Origin: Oceanimonas smirnovii ATCC BAA-899
GTDB taxonomy: Bacteria; Pseudomonadota; Gammaproteobacteria; Enterobacterales; Aeromonadaceae
Assembly (NCBI RefSeq): GCF_000381965.1
Contig: NZ_KB908455.1
Span: forward strand, 62,001-126,000
DNA: 64,000 nucleotides
Reading direction: 5' to 3'
Shown here one piece after another: positions 26,186-34,881 of the stretch. The notes beneath the pieces were generated by a model. It worked only from the letters and a program-made list of their open reading frames with translations. It searched no databases and was not told where the DNA came from. Made by a program: the position numbers and the translations under genes. Positions within the stretch are counted from its first letter, which is position 1. The number at the start of each line of letters is the position of its first letter.

Positions 26186-28765
26186 TTAACCGGCCAGAAA
26201 ATCCTGGGCGAAACGTTGTAGCACGCCGCCGGCGCTGTACACATTCAGCTCGTCGGCGGTGTCCAGCCGGCAACGCACGGGCACTTGCTCTCGCTCGCCG
26301 CTGGTACGGGTGATCACCAGCGTCAATTCAGCGCCGGGCTGAATGTGGCCCTGCACGTCATAGAGTTCGGTGCCATCGAGCGCCAGCGTGTGGCGGTTGG
26401 TGCCGGGTATAAACTCCAGCGGCAGCACGCCCATGCCCACCAGGTTGGTGCGGTGAATGCGCTCAAAGCCTTCGGCCACTATGGCTTCCACTCCCGCCAG
26501 ACGCACTCCCTTGGCAGCCCAGTCCCGGGACGAACCCTGACCGTAGTCGGCCCCTGCTACTATGATCAGCGGCTGCTTGCGGTTCATGTAGGTTTCTATC
26601 GCTTCCCACATGCGGGTCACTTTGCCTTCCGGCTCTATGCGCGTAAGCGACCCTTGCACCACTTCGCCGTTTTCCCGCACCATTTCGTTAAACAGCTTGG
26701 GGTTGGCGAGTGTTGCCCGCTGAGCGGTGAGGTGATCGCCTCTGTGGGTGGCATAGGAGTTAAAGTCTTCCTCCGGCACCCCCATGCTGGCCAGATATTC
26801 CCCTGCCGCGCTGGATGCCAGAATGGCGTTGGACGGTGACAGATGGTCGGTGGTGATGTTGTCCCCCAGAATGGCCAGCGGGCGCATGCCGCTAAGGCTG
26901 CATTTGCCGGCCAGCGCCCCTTCCCAATAGGGCGGACGGCGAATATAGGTGCTCATGGGACGCCAGTCGTAAAGCGGCGGCGTATTTTGCGCGGCGTCAT
27001 TCAGCTTGAACATCTGAATATAAACCTGCTTAAACTGCTCGGGCTTCACATACTCCGCCACCACCGCATCTATTTCTTCATCGCTGGGCCAGAGATCGTT
27101 CAGGTAAATAGGCTTGCCATTGGCGTCTGTCCCAAGAGCATCGCGCTCTATATCAAAGCGAATGGAGCCCGCCAGCGCATAAGCCACCACCAGCGGCGGC
27201 GAGGCCAGAAACGCCTGCCGGGCATAAGGATGAATGCGGCCGTCGAAGTTGCGGTTACCCGAGAGCACGGCCGTGGTGTAAAGGTCGCGTTCAATGATCT
27301 CTTGCTGAATATCGGGGTCGAGCGCGCCGCTCATGCCGTTACAGGTGGTGCAGGCATAACCCACAATGCCAAAGCCCAGTTGCTCCAGCTCCGGCAGCAG
27401 GCCCGCTTCTTCCATATAAAGCCGCGCCACTTTGGAGCCGGGCGCAAAGGAGGTTTTTACCCAGGGTTTGCGCGTTAAGCCAAGCACATTGGCCTTTTTG
27501 GCCAGCAGCCCCGCCGCCACCACGTTGCGCGGGTTGCTGGTGTTGGTGCAGGAGGTGATGGCAGCAATAATAATGGCACCATCCGGCAGTTTGCCCGGCT
27601 CTTCATGCCAGGGGCCGGCAATGCCGCGCTCGGCCAGCGCCGAGGTGGGCAGCCGCCGGTGCGGGCTGGACGGCCCCGCCATATTGCGGGTAACAGTGCC
27701 GATATCAAATTCCAGCACCCGTTCATACTCGGCACTGTGCAGATCATCGGCCCACAGGCCGGTGTGGCGGGCGTAGGCTTCTACCAGTTTTACCTGCTCG
27801 TCGTCGCGGCCGGTGAGCTTGAGGTAGTTGATGGTCTGCTCGTCGATGTAGAACATGCCGGCAGTGGCGCCATATTCCGGGGTCATATTGGAAATGGTGG
27901 CGCGGTCGCCAATGGTGAGATCTTTGGTGCCTTCGCCAAAGAATTCCAGCCAGGCCGACACGACCCGTTGCTCGCGCAAAAACTCGGTGAACGCCAGCAC
28001 TATGTCGGTGGCGGTAATGCCGGGCTGGCGGGTGCCGGTAAGCTTTACGCCGACAATGTCGGGCAGGCGCATCATGGAGGGCCGGCCCAGCATCACGGTT
28101 TCGGCTTCCAGCCCGCCCACACCAATGGCAATCACCCCCAGCGCATCCACATGAGGGGTGTGGCTGTCGGTGCCCACACAGGTGTCGGGAAAGGCCACGC
28201 CATTTTGCACCTGCACCACCGGCGACATTTTCTCCAGGTTGATCTGGTGCATAATGCCGTTGCCGGCAGGGATCACGCTCACGTTCTCAAAGGCGGTTTT
28301 GCACCATTCAATAAAGTGAAAACGGTCTTGGTTGCGCCTGTCTTCAATGGCGCGGTTTTTGTCAAAAGCGTCCGGCTCAAAGCCGGCATGCTCCACCGCC
28401 AGGGAATGATCCACAATCAGCTGGGTTTGCACCACCGGATTCACCCGGGCCGGATCGCCGCCCTGAGCGGCAATGGCGTCCCGCAGGCCGGCCAGATCCA
28501 CCAAAGCGGTTTGCCCCAGAATGTCGTGACACACCACCCGCGCCGGATACCAGGGAAAGTCGAGGTCGCGCTTGCGCTCAATCAGTTGTTTCAGGCTGTT
28601 GGTAAGCTGAGCCGGTGTGCAGCGGCGCACCAGTTGCTCCGCCAGCACCCGAGACACATAGGGCAGGCCTTCATAGGCACCGGGAGCAATGGCGTTGATG
28701 GCCTCCCGTGTATCAAAAAACTCAAGGTCAGTACCCGGCAGCGGTTTGCGAAAGTCGGTATTCAT
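26186..28765 (-). CDS. acnD: Fe/S-dependent 2-methylcitrate dehydratase
   Basis: An 859-residue aconitase-family enzyme that dehydrates 2-methylcitrate. 4Fe-4S ligands are visible in SCTNTSNPRNV and ACTTCNGMSG. GADYGQGSSRDWAAKGVRL is the C-terminal (swivel) domain motif. It starts MNTDFRKPLPG at 28765 with GAGGAGCC ahead; a GTG four codons up is less likely. The family uses AcnD together with PrpF instead of the PrpD dehydratase; no prpD is present here. Confidence 0.95.
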   Translation of the reverse strand: MNTDFRKPLPGTDLEFFDTREAINAIAPGAYEGLPYVSRVLAEQLVRRCTPAQLTNSLKQLIERKRDLDFPWYPARVVCHDILGQTALVDLAGLRDAIAAQGGDPARVNPVVQTQLIVDHSLAVEHAGFEPDAFDKNRAIEDRRNQDRFHFIEWCKTAFENVSVIPAGNGIMHQINLEKMSPVVQVQNGVAFPDTCVGTDSHTPHVDALGVIAIGVGGLEAETVMLGRPSMMRLPDIVGVKLTGTRQPGITATDIVLAFTEFLREQRVVSAWLEFFGEGTKDLTIGDRATISNMTPEYGATAGMFYIDEQTINYLKLTGRDDEQVKLVEAYARHTGLWADDLHSAEYERVLEFDIGTVTRNMAGPSSPHRRLPTSALAERGIAGPWHEEPGKLPDGAIIIAAITSCTNTSNPRNVVAAGLLAKKANVLGLTRKPWVKTSFAPGSKVARLYMEEAGLLPELEQLGFGIVGYACTTCNGMSGALDPDIQQEIIERDLYTTAVLSGNRNFDGRIHPYARQAFLASPPLVVAYALAGSIRFDIERDALGTDANGKPIYLNDLWPSDEEIDAVVAEYVKPEQFKQVYIQMFKLNDAAQNTPPLYDWRPMSTYIRRPPYWEGALAGKCSLSGMRPLAILGDNITTDHLSPSNAILASSAAGEYLASMGVPEEDFNSYATHRGDHLTAQRATLANPKLFNEMVRENGEVVQGSLTRIEPEGKVTRMWEAIETYMNRKQPLIIVAGADYGQGSSRDWAAKGVRLAGVEAIVAEGFERIHRTNLVGMGVLPLEFIPGTNRHTLALDGTELYDVQGHIQPGAELTLVITRTSGEREQVPVRCRLDTADELNVYSAGGVLQRFAQDFLAG

Positions 28766-28773
28766 AAGGCTCC

Positions 28774-29928
28774 TCACTTGCGCTCGCTGATGGGCAGCCA
28801 GACTTGCGGCTCGGGGCCGATATAGTCGGCGCTGGGGCGAATAATGCGGTTGTTGGCGCGTTGCTCAAACACATGGGCGGCCCAGCCCGTTACCCGGCTC
28901 ATCACAAAAATGGGGGTAAACAGCTTGGTGGGAATGCCCATAAAGTGATAGGCAGAGGCATGAAAGAAGTCGGCATTGCAGAACAGGTTTTTCTCCCGCT
29001 TCATCACCGCTTCAACCCGCTCGGACACCGCATAAAGGTGAGTGTCGCCTACGTCTTCAGACAGCTTTTTCGCCCATTCCTTGATAAGGGCATTGCGCGG
29101 ATCCGACTCGCGGTATATGGCATGACCAAAGCCCATGATCTTTTCTTTTTTGGCCAGCATGTGCAGTATGCCCGCCTCGGCTTCATCCGGGGTCTGCCAG
29201 CGTTCAATCATTTCCATGGCGGCTTCGTTAGCCCCGCCGTGCAGCGGGCCGCGCAGGCTGCCGATGGCGGCGGTAATGCAGGAATGCAGATCCGACAGGG
29301 TGGACGCACACACCCGGGCGGTAAAGGTAGAGGCATTGAACTCATGCTCGGCATAGAGCACCAGCGAGCAGTGCATTACCCGCTTGTGCAGCTCGGAGGG
29401 TGCCTTGCCGGTCAGCATTTCCAGAAAATAGCCACCTATACTGTCCTGCGCCGGACAAGTGGTGTCAATGCGCACACCGTCGTGACTGTAGCGATACCAG
29501 TAGCAGATAATGGCCGGCAGCATGGACAGCAGGGTATCGGTTTTGTCCTCCTGCTCGGCAAAGTCCATCTCCTGATCCAGATTACCCAGCACAGAGCAGC
29601 CGGTGCGCATTACATCCATGGGGTGCGCATGGGCAGGAATTTCTTCTAGCACCCGGCACAGGGCTTCCGGCAGGCCCCGGCGGGACATCAGGTTTTGCTT
29701 GTAAGTATTCAGCTCGGTCTGAGTCGGCAGCTTGCCCTTCAGCAGCAAATGCGCCACTTCTTCAAACTCGGCATGGTGTGCCAGGTCGGTAATGTCATAG
29801 CCCCGGTAAGTGAGGCCGGTACCGCTTTTCCCCACAGTGCACAGCGCCGTGGTGCCGGCACTCTGGCCGCGCAGGCCGGCACCGCCCAGTTGTTTTTCTT
29901 CCTTGGATTTTTCAGCAAAGGTGGTCAT
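28774..29928 (-). CDS. prpC: 2-methylcitrate synthase
   Basis: A 384-residue citrate-synthase-family enzyme condensing propionyl-CoA with oxaloacetate. Active-site His and Asp positions: SLRGPLHGGANEAAMEM, MGFGHAIYRESDPR and the C-terminal FEQRANNRIIRPSADYIGP. The length (about 390) and the operon place it as PrpC rather than GltA. The start MTTFAEKSKEEKQ at 29928 follows AAGGAGCCAGCC; the open frame 85 codons upstream is not coding for the family. Confidence 0.95.
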   Translation of the reverse strand: MTTFAEKSKEEKQLGGAGLRGQSAGTTALCTVGKSGTGLTYRGYDITDLAHHAEFEEVAHLLLKGKLPTQTELNTYKQNLMSRRGLPEALCRVLEEIPAHAHPMDVMRTGCSVLGNLDQEMDFAEQEDKTDTLLSMLPAIICYWYRYSHDGVRIDTTCPAQDSIGGYFLEMLTGKAPSELHKRVMHCSLVLYAEHEFNASTFTARVCASTLSDLHSCITAAIGSLRGPLHGGANEAAMEMIERWQTPDEAEAGILHMLAKKEKIMGFGHAIYRESDPRNALIKEWAKKLSEDVGDTHLYAVSERVEAVMKREKNLFCNADFFHASAYHFMGIPTKLFTPIFVMSRVTGWAAHVFEQRANNRIIRPSADYIGPEPQVWLPISERK

Positions 29929-29972
29929 GGCTGGCTCCTTGTTATGTTTTGGTCGAGGTGTGTGCGTAAGCG

Positions 29973-30851
29973 TCAGTCGCCTTTTTGCTCGCTGAACAAC
30001 CGGTCCAGCTTGTTCTCGTAATCGTGATAACCCAGGTAATGATAGAGCTGCTCCCGGGTTTGCATGCTGTCCACCACATTGCGCTGATGGCCGTCTTTCA
30101 GCAGGTGCTGATACACATTGAGCGCCGCCTGATTCATGGCGCGGAATGCCGACAGCGGATAGAGCACCATGCCCACACCGCACTCGGCCAGCTCGTCTTT
30201 ACTGAACAGCGGGGTCTGGCCAAACTCGGTAATGTTGGCAAGAATGGGTACCTTGACCGCCTCGGCAAACTGGCGATATTGCTCAAGCGTGTTGATGGCT
30301 TCGGGGAAAATCATGTCGGCTCCCGCCTCCACACAGGCCAGCGCCCGCTCAATGGCCGCGTCCATGCCTTCCACCGCCAGGGCATCGGTGCGCGCCATGA
30401 TCACAAACTCACTATCGGTGCGCGCATCCACCGCTGCTTTTACTCTGTCTACCATTTCGCTCTGGCTCACAATGGTCTTGTTGGGCCTGTGGCCACAGCG
30501 CTTTTGCGCCACCTGATCTTCCAGATGCACGGCGGCCGCGCCGGCGCGCTCCATCTCTTTAATGGTGCGGGCAATGTTAAAGGCCCCGCCAAAGCCGGTG
30601 TCTATGTCTACCAGCAGCGGCAGCTTGGTGGCGGCGGTAATGCGGCGCACGTCTTCCAGCACGTCGTTCAGGGTGGTAATGCCCAGATCCGGCAGGCCGT
30701 AAGAGGCATTGGCAATGCCGCCACCGGACAGATAAATGGCCTGATGGCCCACCTGCTCCGCCATCATGGCGCAATAAGGATTGATGGTGCCCACCACCTG
30801 CAGCGGCTGGTTATTGGCGACCGCCTCGCGAAATTTTGCTCCCGGACTCAT
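29973..30851 (-). CDS. prpB: 2-methylisocitrate lyase
   Basis: A 292-residue member of the isocitrate lyase/PEP mutase family that splits 2-methylisocitrate into pyruvate and succinate. Catalytic motif KRCGH is in [11 protein letters not shown]; metal and substrate residues are in [11 protein letters not shown] and VHLEDQ. Its ATG overlaps the stop of the GntR gene by four bases, so regulator and enzyme are co-transcribed. Confidence 0.96.
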   Translation of the reverse strand: MSPGAKFREAVANNQPLQVVGTINPYCAMMAEQVGHQAIYLSGGGIANASYGLPDLGITTLNDVLEDVRRITAATKLPLLVDIDTGFGGAFNIARTIKEMERAGAAAVHLEDQVAQKRCGHRPNKTIVSQSEMVDRVKAAVDARTDSEFVIMARTDALAVEGMDAAIERALACVEAGADMIFPEAINTLEQYRQFAEAVKVPILANITEFGQTPLFSKDELAECGVGMVLYPLSAFRAMNQAALNVYQHLLKDGHQRNVVDSMQTREQLYHYLGYHDYENKLDRLFSEQKGD

Positions 30852-31567
30852 TGGTTTGCTCCTTGTTCGGTTTCAAGTTGTTGTTCAATTAACAGCCGGC
30901 TGCGCATGATATGCCGGCGCATCAGCAGCTCGGCCAGCTCACCGTCCCGCTCCCGCAGGGCCGCCAGCAAGTGAAAATGCTCGCTTAATGCCTGTTGCGG
31001 ACGGGAATGTGAGCGCTGAGACTGATGCCGGTACATACGCAGCAGGTGATACAGCTCGTCGCACAGCAGGCTGATCAGCGTGCTGTTGCGGCTGGCCAGG
31101 ATCAGCCGGTAGTGAAAGTCAAAGTCACCCTGCTGATGAAAATAGGAGGCCCCTTCCACTTCTTCGATATGGGCCTTGTGGGTATTAAGCAGCTGCTCCA
31201 GGGCAGTCAGCTCGGCCTCGGTAATGTGCTGGCAGGCCAGCCGCGCCGCCATGCCTTCCAGCGCCTCGCGCACCGCATAAATCTCAATGAGCTTGGCCCG
31301 GCTGAGGGCAATAACCCGCGCGCCCACATGGGGCACCCGCTCAATCAGGCCTAACGATTCCACCCGCAGCATGGCTTCGCGCAGCGGCCCCCGGCTCACG
31401 CCAAAGCGGCGCGCCAGCTCGGGCTCGGAGATTTTACTGCCGGCCTCAAACTCCCCTTTCACAATAAGATCGATCAGCTGCTCAGTCAGGTTGGCCGACT
31501 TGGTCAGCTCCCGCGCTTCGGTCAAGGATAAGTCGGTGCTTTGTGGTAGTACTGCTTGCTCTGCCAT
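30848..31567 (-). CDS. GntR/FadR-family regulator of the propionate operon
   Basis: A 239-residue regulator. Winged helix-turn-helix (about 25-90: [35 protein letters not shown]) and a helical FCD ligand domain (about 98-225; metal-type His/Asp in FDFHYRLI and RHIMRSRL). As the first gene of the prp operon it is the probable repressor, responding to a methylcitrate-cycle intermediate (known for GntR-type PrpR in related bacteria; inferred here). Palindromes just upstream may be its operators. Confidence 0.9.
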   Translation of the reverse strand: MAEQAVLPQSTDLSLTEARELTKSANLTEQLIDLIVKGEFEAGSKISEPELARRFGVSRGPLREAMLRVESLGLIERVPHVGARVIALSRAKLIEIYAVREALEGMAARLACQHITEAELTALEQLLNTHKAHIEEVEGASYFHQQGDFDFHYRLILASRNSTLISLLCDELYHLLRMYRHQSQRSHSRPQQALSEHFHLLAALRERDGELAELLMRRHIMRSRLLIEQQLETEQGANQ

Positions 31568-31569
31568 TC

Positions 31570-31645
31570 AATTGTCAACAATTTAACGAATATGAAACAA
31601 AATTATCACCTGAAATGGGGTTGAGCAAGGTGATGTGTTGACAAT
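31570..31645 (-). promoter_or_regulatory. Candidate operators for the prp regulator
   Basis: AATTGTCAACAATT (31570-31583) is a near-perfect palindrome two bases before the regulator's start codon. A second copy of its core, GTTGACAAT, lies at 31637-31645. FadR/VanR-type regulators bind short T-G-T/A-C-A palindromes, so autoregulation of GntR-prpBC-acnD-prpFE is likely. A GATAAT between the two sites on the minus strand could be a -10. Confidence 0.55.
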
Positions 31646-31672
31646 CATGGTTAGACTTTGGTCTTAACAGAC

Positions 31673-31835
31673 AGCTGGAAGCGAGAAGCTGGAAGCGAGA
31701 AGCTGGAGGAATGGGACTCGTCCCAACCTGGTACTGAGTTGCCCGAATAAATTCGGGCCTACTGTAGGCCCCGTTTTAACGGGGCAAAGGTTCTACATGA
31801 TGGCTGAGCCCGTGGGTTTGCCCTAATAAATTGGG
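31673..31835. repeat. Intergenic tandem and palindromic repeats
   Basis: A 14-bp unit AGCTGGAAGCGAGA is repeated 2.5 times (31673-31707). Then come GCCCGAATAAATTCGGGC (31742-31759), GCCCCGTTTTAACGGGGC (about 31768-31785) and GCCCTAATAAATTGGGGC (about 31819-31836), three related palindromes of the same length. The 280-base gap between the regulator and qmcA contains no gene I can support. Confidence 0.75.
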
Positions 31836-31847
31836 GCCTGCAGGGGA

Positions 31848-32798
31848 TTACATTTTGTTTTTAAGCAGCGCCTCTATGCTGCCCACGGCACCGAGTACGC
31901 TGCTGGCTTCATAGGGCAGGAAGATGCGATCGCCGTCTTTGCCGATTTCGGGCAGGGTTTTGAGGTATTCCAGCCCCAGCAGATAGCCGATAACCAGTTG
32001 CGGATCGAGCCGGTCGCTGCCGGCGGCCAGTACCTGATCAATGGCCTGGCGCTGGCCGTCGGCCATCAGAATGGCAGCTTCGCGCTCCCCTTCTGCTACC
32101 AGTATATTGGAGCGTTTCTCCCCTTCTGCCCGGGCGATGGCGGCTTCCCGTTCACCGCTGGCCTGCAATACAAGTGCCCGGCGTTCCCGCTCGGCGGCCA
32201 TTTGCTTGCGCATGGCGTCTTCCACTTCGGCGGGAATGAGAATGTCCTGAATTTCAACCCGGGTGACTTTTACGCCCCATTTGTTGCCGGCTTCGTCCAT
32301 AACCACCTGCAGCTTGTCGTTAATTTCCTGGCGGGATTCAAACAGCTTGTCCAGCTCCATTTTGCCTACTTCCGAGCGCAGAGAGGTTTTGGCCAGAATT
32401 TCGATAGCCTGAATAAGGTTCTCGGTCTGGTATACGGCCCGCTCCGGGTCAATCACCTGAAAATACAGGGCACCGTTTACGGTCACGCTCACGTTGTCGG
32501 CCGTGATCACCGACTGGCCGGGAAAGTCGAGCACGGTTTCGCGGCGGTCAATGCGGGTTTCTTCCTGCACCACGGCGACATTTTCTCCGCCAATGGCCTG
32601 ATAACGGCGCACCTTAATGGAGCGAGGCTTGTCTACAAAGGGAATAATCCAGTTAATACCGGGGCTGAGCGTTTTCTGGTAACTCCCAAGCCGCTCAATA
32701 ACCACGGCTTCCGATTGCTGCACTATCATCAGGCCTTTGATCACCAGTGCCAGCACCAGCACGGTAAATACCAGAGCAATAACCAACATCATGTCCAT
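31848..32798 (-). CDS. qmcA: SPFH-domain membrane protein (stomatin/prohibitin-like)
   Basis: A 316-residue protein. One N-terminal membrane helix (about 4-23) is followed by an SPFH/band-7 domain (about 25-190: VVIERLGSYQKTLSPGINW, RRETVLDFPGQSVITADNV) and an Ala/Glu-rich coiled coil (about 195-260) that drives oligomerisation. The family forms large membrane-bound rings thought to organise membrane microdomains and regulate proteases. It lies just downstream of an NfeD-like gene, the usual partner. Matches E. coli QmcA. Confidence 0.92.
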   Translation of the reverse strand: MDMMLVIALVFTVLVLALVIKGLMIVQQSEAVVIERLGSYQKTLSPGINWIIPFVDKPRSIKVRRYQAIGGENVAVVQEETRIDRRETVLDFPGQSVITADNVSVTVNGALYFQVIDPERAVYQTENLIQAIEILAKTSLRSEVGKMELDKLFESRQEINDKLQVVMDEAGNKWGVKVTRVEIQDILIPAEVEDAMRKQMAAERERRALVLQASGEREAAIARAEGEKRSNILVAEGEREAAILMADGQRQAIDQVLAAGSDRLDPQLVIGYLLGLEYLKTLPEIGKDGDRIFLPYEASSVLGAVGSIEALLKNKM

Positions 32799-32830
32799 GA
32801 CAAACTCCCTTGCGGTAACAATGTTTTTAA

Positions 32831-33253
32831 TTATTTGAGTGATTTAACAATAGCGGTAATGCCGTCGAAACGGAGAATTTCCACTTCTTCTCCTTCCTGT
32901 AGTTCGACGTCAGCCTCGGCGCGCACCATAAACAAGTCACCTTCAAGTTTAAGCCGCAACTCACCGTTATGATGGCGCACCAGTTTGCCGGTTTGATGGC
33001 GGCTTTCGCCGGCCAGGCCGCTGCGACGCTGTGAGGGGGCATACTGACGAAAGGCCCTTTTCAGCAAAGGGGCCAGTGCGGCGGCTGCCAGGGCAAAGGC
33101 AAACCACTGACCGGTAGCCTCCGCACCAAGCAAAGCAGTGATCATGGCCACCAGAGCCGCCAGCCCCATGGCAACGGCAAAAAAACCGGTGCCAAGCAAC
33201 TCGGCCAGGAACAGAATAAGCGCGGCAATCAGCCACAAATGCCAGGCAAGCAC
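32831..33253 (-). CDS. NfeD-like membrane protein (YbbJ type)
   Basis: A 140-residue protein. Two to three membrane helices fill the first 70 residues (LWLIAALILFLAELLGTGFF...). The C-terminal OB-fold domain (about 85-140) has GKLVRHHNGELRLKLEGDLF and VEILRFDGITAIV, typical of short NfeD proteins. These pair with SPFH proteins; the neighbour downstream is QmcA, 32 bases away. Probable joint role in membrane quality control. Confidence 0.88.
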   Translation of the reverse strand: MLAWHLWLIAALILFLAELLGTGFFAVAMGLAALVAMITALLGAEATGQWFAFALAAAALAPLLKRAFRQYAPSQRRSGLAGESRHQTGKLVRHHNGELRLKLEGDLFMVRAEADVELQEGEEVEILRFDGITAIVKSLK

Positions 33254-33382
33254 GTAGTTTCACCTCAGATGCGAATGGAACAATGTTTACTATAGGTAAG
33301 CTGAAAGCCGGAAGCCAGCGGGGGCTGGGGAATGGCATTGCCGTGAGCGTAGCGAATTGCAACAGGATGCCGACTGCGGGTT

Positions 33383-33409
33383 GTTGGGATTCGCATGGCT
33401 CATCCCAAC
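33383..33409. repeat. Copy of a dispersed GTTGGGAT..ATCCCAAC hairpin
   Basis: GTTGGGATTCGCATGGCTCA followed by TCCCAAC, an inverted copy of the element at 50226-50253 and a relative of 5398-5426. It lies between the doc gene and the NfeD-like gene; the 163-base gap contains no gene. Confidence 0.7.
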
Positions 33410-33416
33410 GTCTATG

Positions 33417-33806
33417 TTACTGCTCCACTAACCAGAGTCCGTAGAGAATATCCGCAAAATCACTTTCCGGGAGCTTTCCGGTGATCAAATCCACAGTTGC
33501 ATCAGCCAGCGTCTCTGTGTCTGAAGTAATATCGTAGTCGTTGAGAGACAGATACTCCAGACACACTGCAAGCCCCGTTCGTTTGTTGGCATCAGAAAAA
33601 GCATGGGCAACGCCGATGCTGGCAGCGTATTTTGCAGCGATTAAAAATACATCATCCAGGCCATTATAGAGCATGGCATTGTCTATTCGGCCCAAAGCAC
33701 CTTCCAACTTGCCTACATCAACACCTCCGCGAAAGCCAGGACTGGTCCGCAGAATATAAGTATTGATTTCAAGCACACGCTGGGTCGAAAAGTGCAGCAG
33801 ACTCAT
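33417..33806 (-). CDS. doc: Doc/Fic-family toxin
   Basis: A 129-residue single-domain Fic protein of the death-on-curing type. The active-site motif HAFSDANKRTGL (68-79) matches H-x-F-x-x-A-N-K-R. The Doc-type lysine spacing (ANKR rather than GNGR) predicts a kinase-like activity on elongation factor Tu, as known for P1 Doc. The ATG overlaps the antitoxin stop (TAATG), so the pair is translationally coupled. Length matches Doc (126). It is inserted between conserved chromosomal genes, which suggests acquisition. Confidence 0.93.
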   Translation of the reverse strand: MSLLHFSTQRVLEINTYILRTSPGFRGGVDVGKLEGALGRIDNAMLYNGLDDVFLIAAKYAASIGVAHAFSDANKRTGLAVCLEYLSLNDYDITSDTETLADATVDLITGKLPESDFADILYGLWLVEQ

Positions 33807-33985
33807 TACATATCAGCCAGTCGCTTAAAGGTATTCTGATGTTCTTTAAGCGTCAGTCTGGTTTCTGACTTCACGATTTGTTTGCCTTCCTCACCACTGA
33901 GATCAAGTTTTTTTGAAGCGCGAATATGAGGGCGACCTTGAGCCTGCGGCAGACCATATTTGTTGGTTTTAAGCGGTATTGTCAT
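33806..33985 (-). CDS. Antitoxin partner of Doc
   Basis: A 59-residue basic protein starting MTIPLKTNKYGLPQAQGRPH, with AAAAGGAGCCCAAGA before the ATG at 33985. The frame is open further upstream into ycfH but that part is not credible. The C-terminal helix (RLTLKEHQNTFKRLADM) could bind the toxin groove as Phd and YhfG tails do. It does not look like Phd itself (no clear DNA-binding fold), so its identity rests on size and coupling. Confidence 0.75.
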   Translation of the reverse strand: MTIPLKTNKYGLPQAQGRPHIRASKKLDLSGEEGKQIVKSETRLTLKEHQNTFKRLADM

Positions 33986-34061
33986 TCTTGGGCTCCTTTT
34001 GGCAGCTGAACTGATCAAGATAGTACGATGGGCATATGCAATGGGCAAGTTTTGAGCATAC

Positions 34062-34853
34062 TTACAGCTCCCCAACGGGGCGGGCCAGTTTAAACAGCTC
34101 AAAGAAGTTGGCGGTGGTTTGCTTTGCTACTTCTTCATAGGGCACGCCTTTAAGTTTGGCTACATATTCCGCCACGGTGCGGGTGTAGGCGGGTTCGTTT
34201 TCTTCACCGCGAAACGGCACCGGGGCCAGCCAGGGCGAGTCGGTCTCCACCAGCAGGCGCTCCAGCGGCAGCGCTTTTACTACTTCGCGCAGGGCGTCGG
34301 CACTGCGAAAGGTCACTATGCCGGAAATGGAAATGTAGAAGCCAAGCTCAATGGCGGCTTCGGCCATTTCCAGGGATTCGGTAAAGCAGTGCAGCACACC
34401 GCCTACCTTGTCGGCACCGCCCTTGCGCAAAATCTCCAGGGTGTCTTCCTGAGCGCTGCGGGTATGAATGATCAGCGGCTTGTTCAGCTCCACCGCCACC
34501 TGCACATGCTGCTCAAAAGAGCGCTTTTGCAGCTCGGCAGTGTCGGGCGCATAAAAATAATCCAGCCCGGTTTCGCCAATGGCTACCACAGAAGGGTGCG
34601 AGGCCAGCTCGCGCAGCCGCTCCGGATTGTTCTGTTCATCATTCTGGTGCAGCGGGTGCACGCCACAGGAGGCAAACACCTGAGGGTAAGGCTCAACGGC
34701 TTTCAGCATATCGGGAAAGGAATTCAGCCCCACACCAATGCACAGCATGTGGTTTACGCCACGGCTGGCGGCCTTGGCGATGGCTTCGTCCATGGATTTG
34801 TGTTTTTTGCCGTAATCGAGTTTGTCGAGATGGCAATGGGAATCAACCAGCAA
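34062..34853 (-). CDS. ycfH: TatD-family metal-dependent hydrolase
   Basis: A 263-residue TIM-barrel hydrolase. DSHCHLD (metal His pair, residues 4-10), GETGLDYFY (Glu ligand), HTRSA, HCFTES and ETDSPWLAP (terminal Asp) are all present. TatD proteins are Mg-dependent exonucleases or D-aminoacyl-tRNA hydrolases; YcfH's exact role is unsettled. Position next to holB and tmk is the conserved gammaproteobacterial order. Confidence 0.92.
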   Translation of the reverse strand: MLVDSHCHLDKLDYGKKHKSMDEAIAKAASRGVNHMLCIGVGLNSFPDMLKAVEPYPQVFASCGVHPLHQNDEQNNPERLRELASHPSVVAIGETGLDYFYAPDTAELQKRSFEQHVQVAVELNKPLIIHTRSAQEDTLEILRKGGADKVGGVLHCFTESLEMAEAAIELGFYISISGIVTFRSADALREVVKALPLERLLVETDSPWLAPVPFRGEENEPAYTRTVAEYVAKLKGVPYEEVAKQTTANFFELFKLARPVGEL

Positions 34854-34881
34854 AATCAGCTCCGGTGTTGTTTTCGGTAAA

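Noticed and set aside
29929-30183. N-terminal extension of prpC by 85 codons
   Set aside because: The extension crosses the gap and the end of prpB, does not resemble the family, and a good ribosome site precedes ATG 29928.
31673-31707. CRISPR-like direct repeats
   Set aside because: The 14-bp units are contiguous without spacers; no cas genes in the window.
33986-34102. Upstream extension of the Doc antitoxin frame
   Set aside because: It runs into ycfH; AGGAG before ATG 33985 gives the real start.
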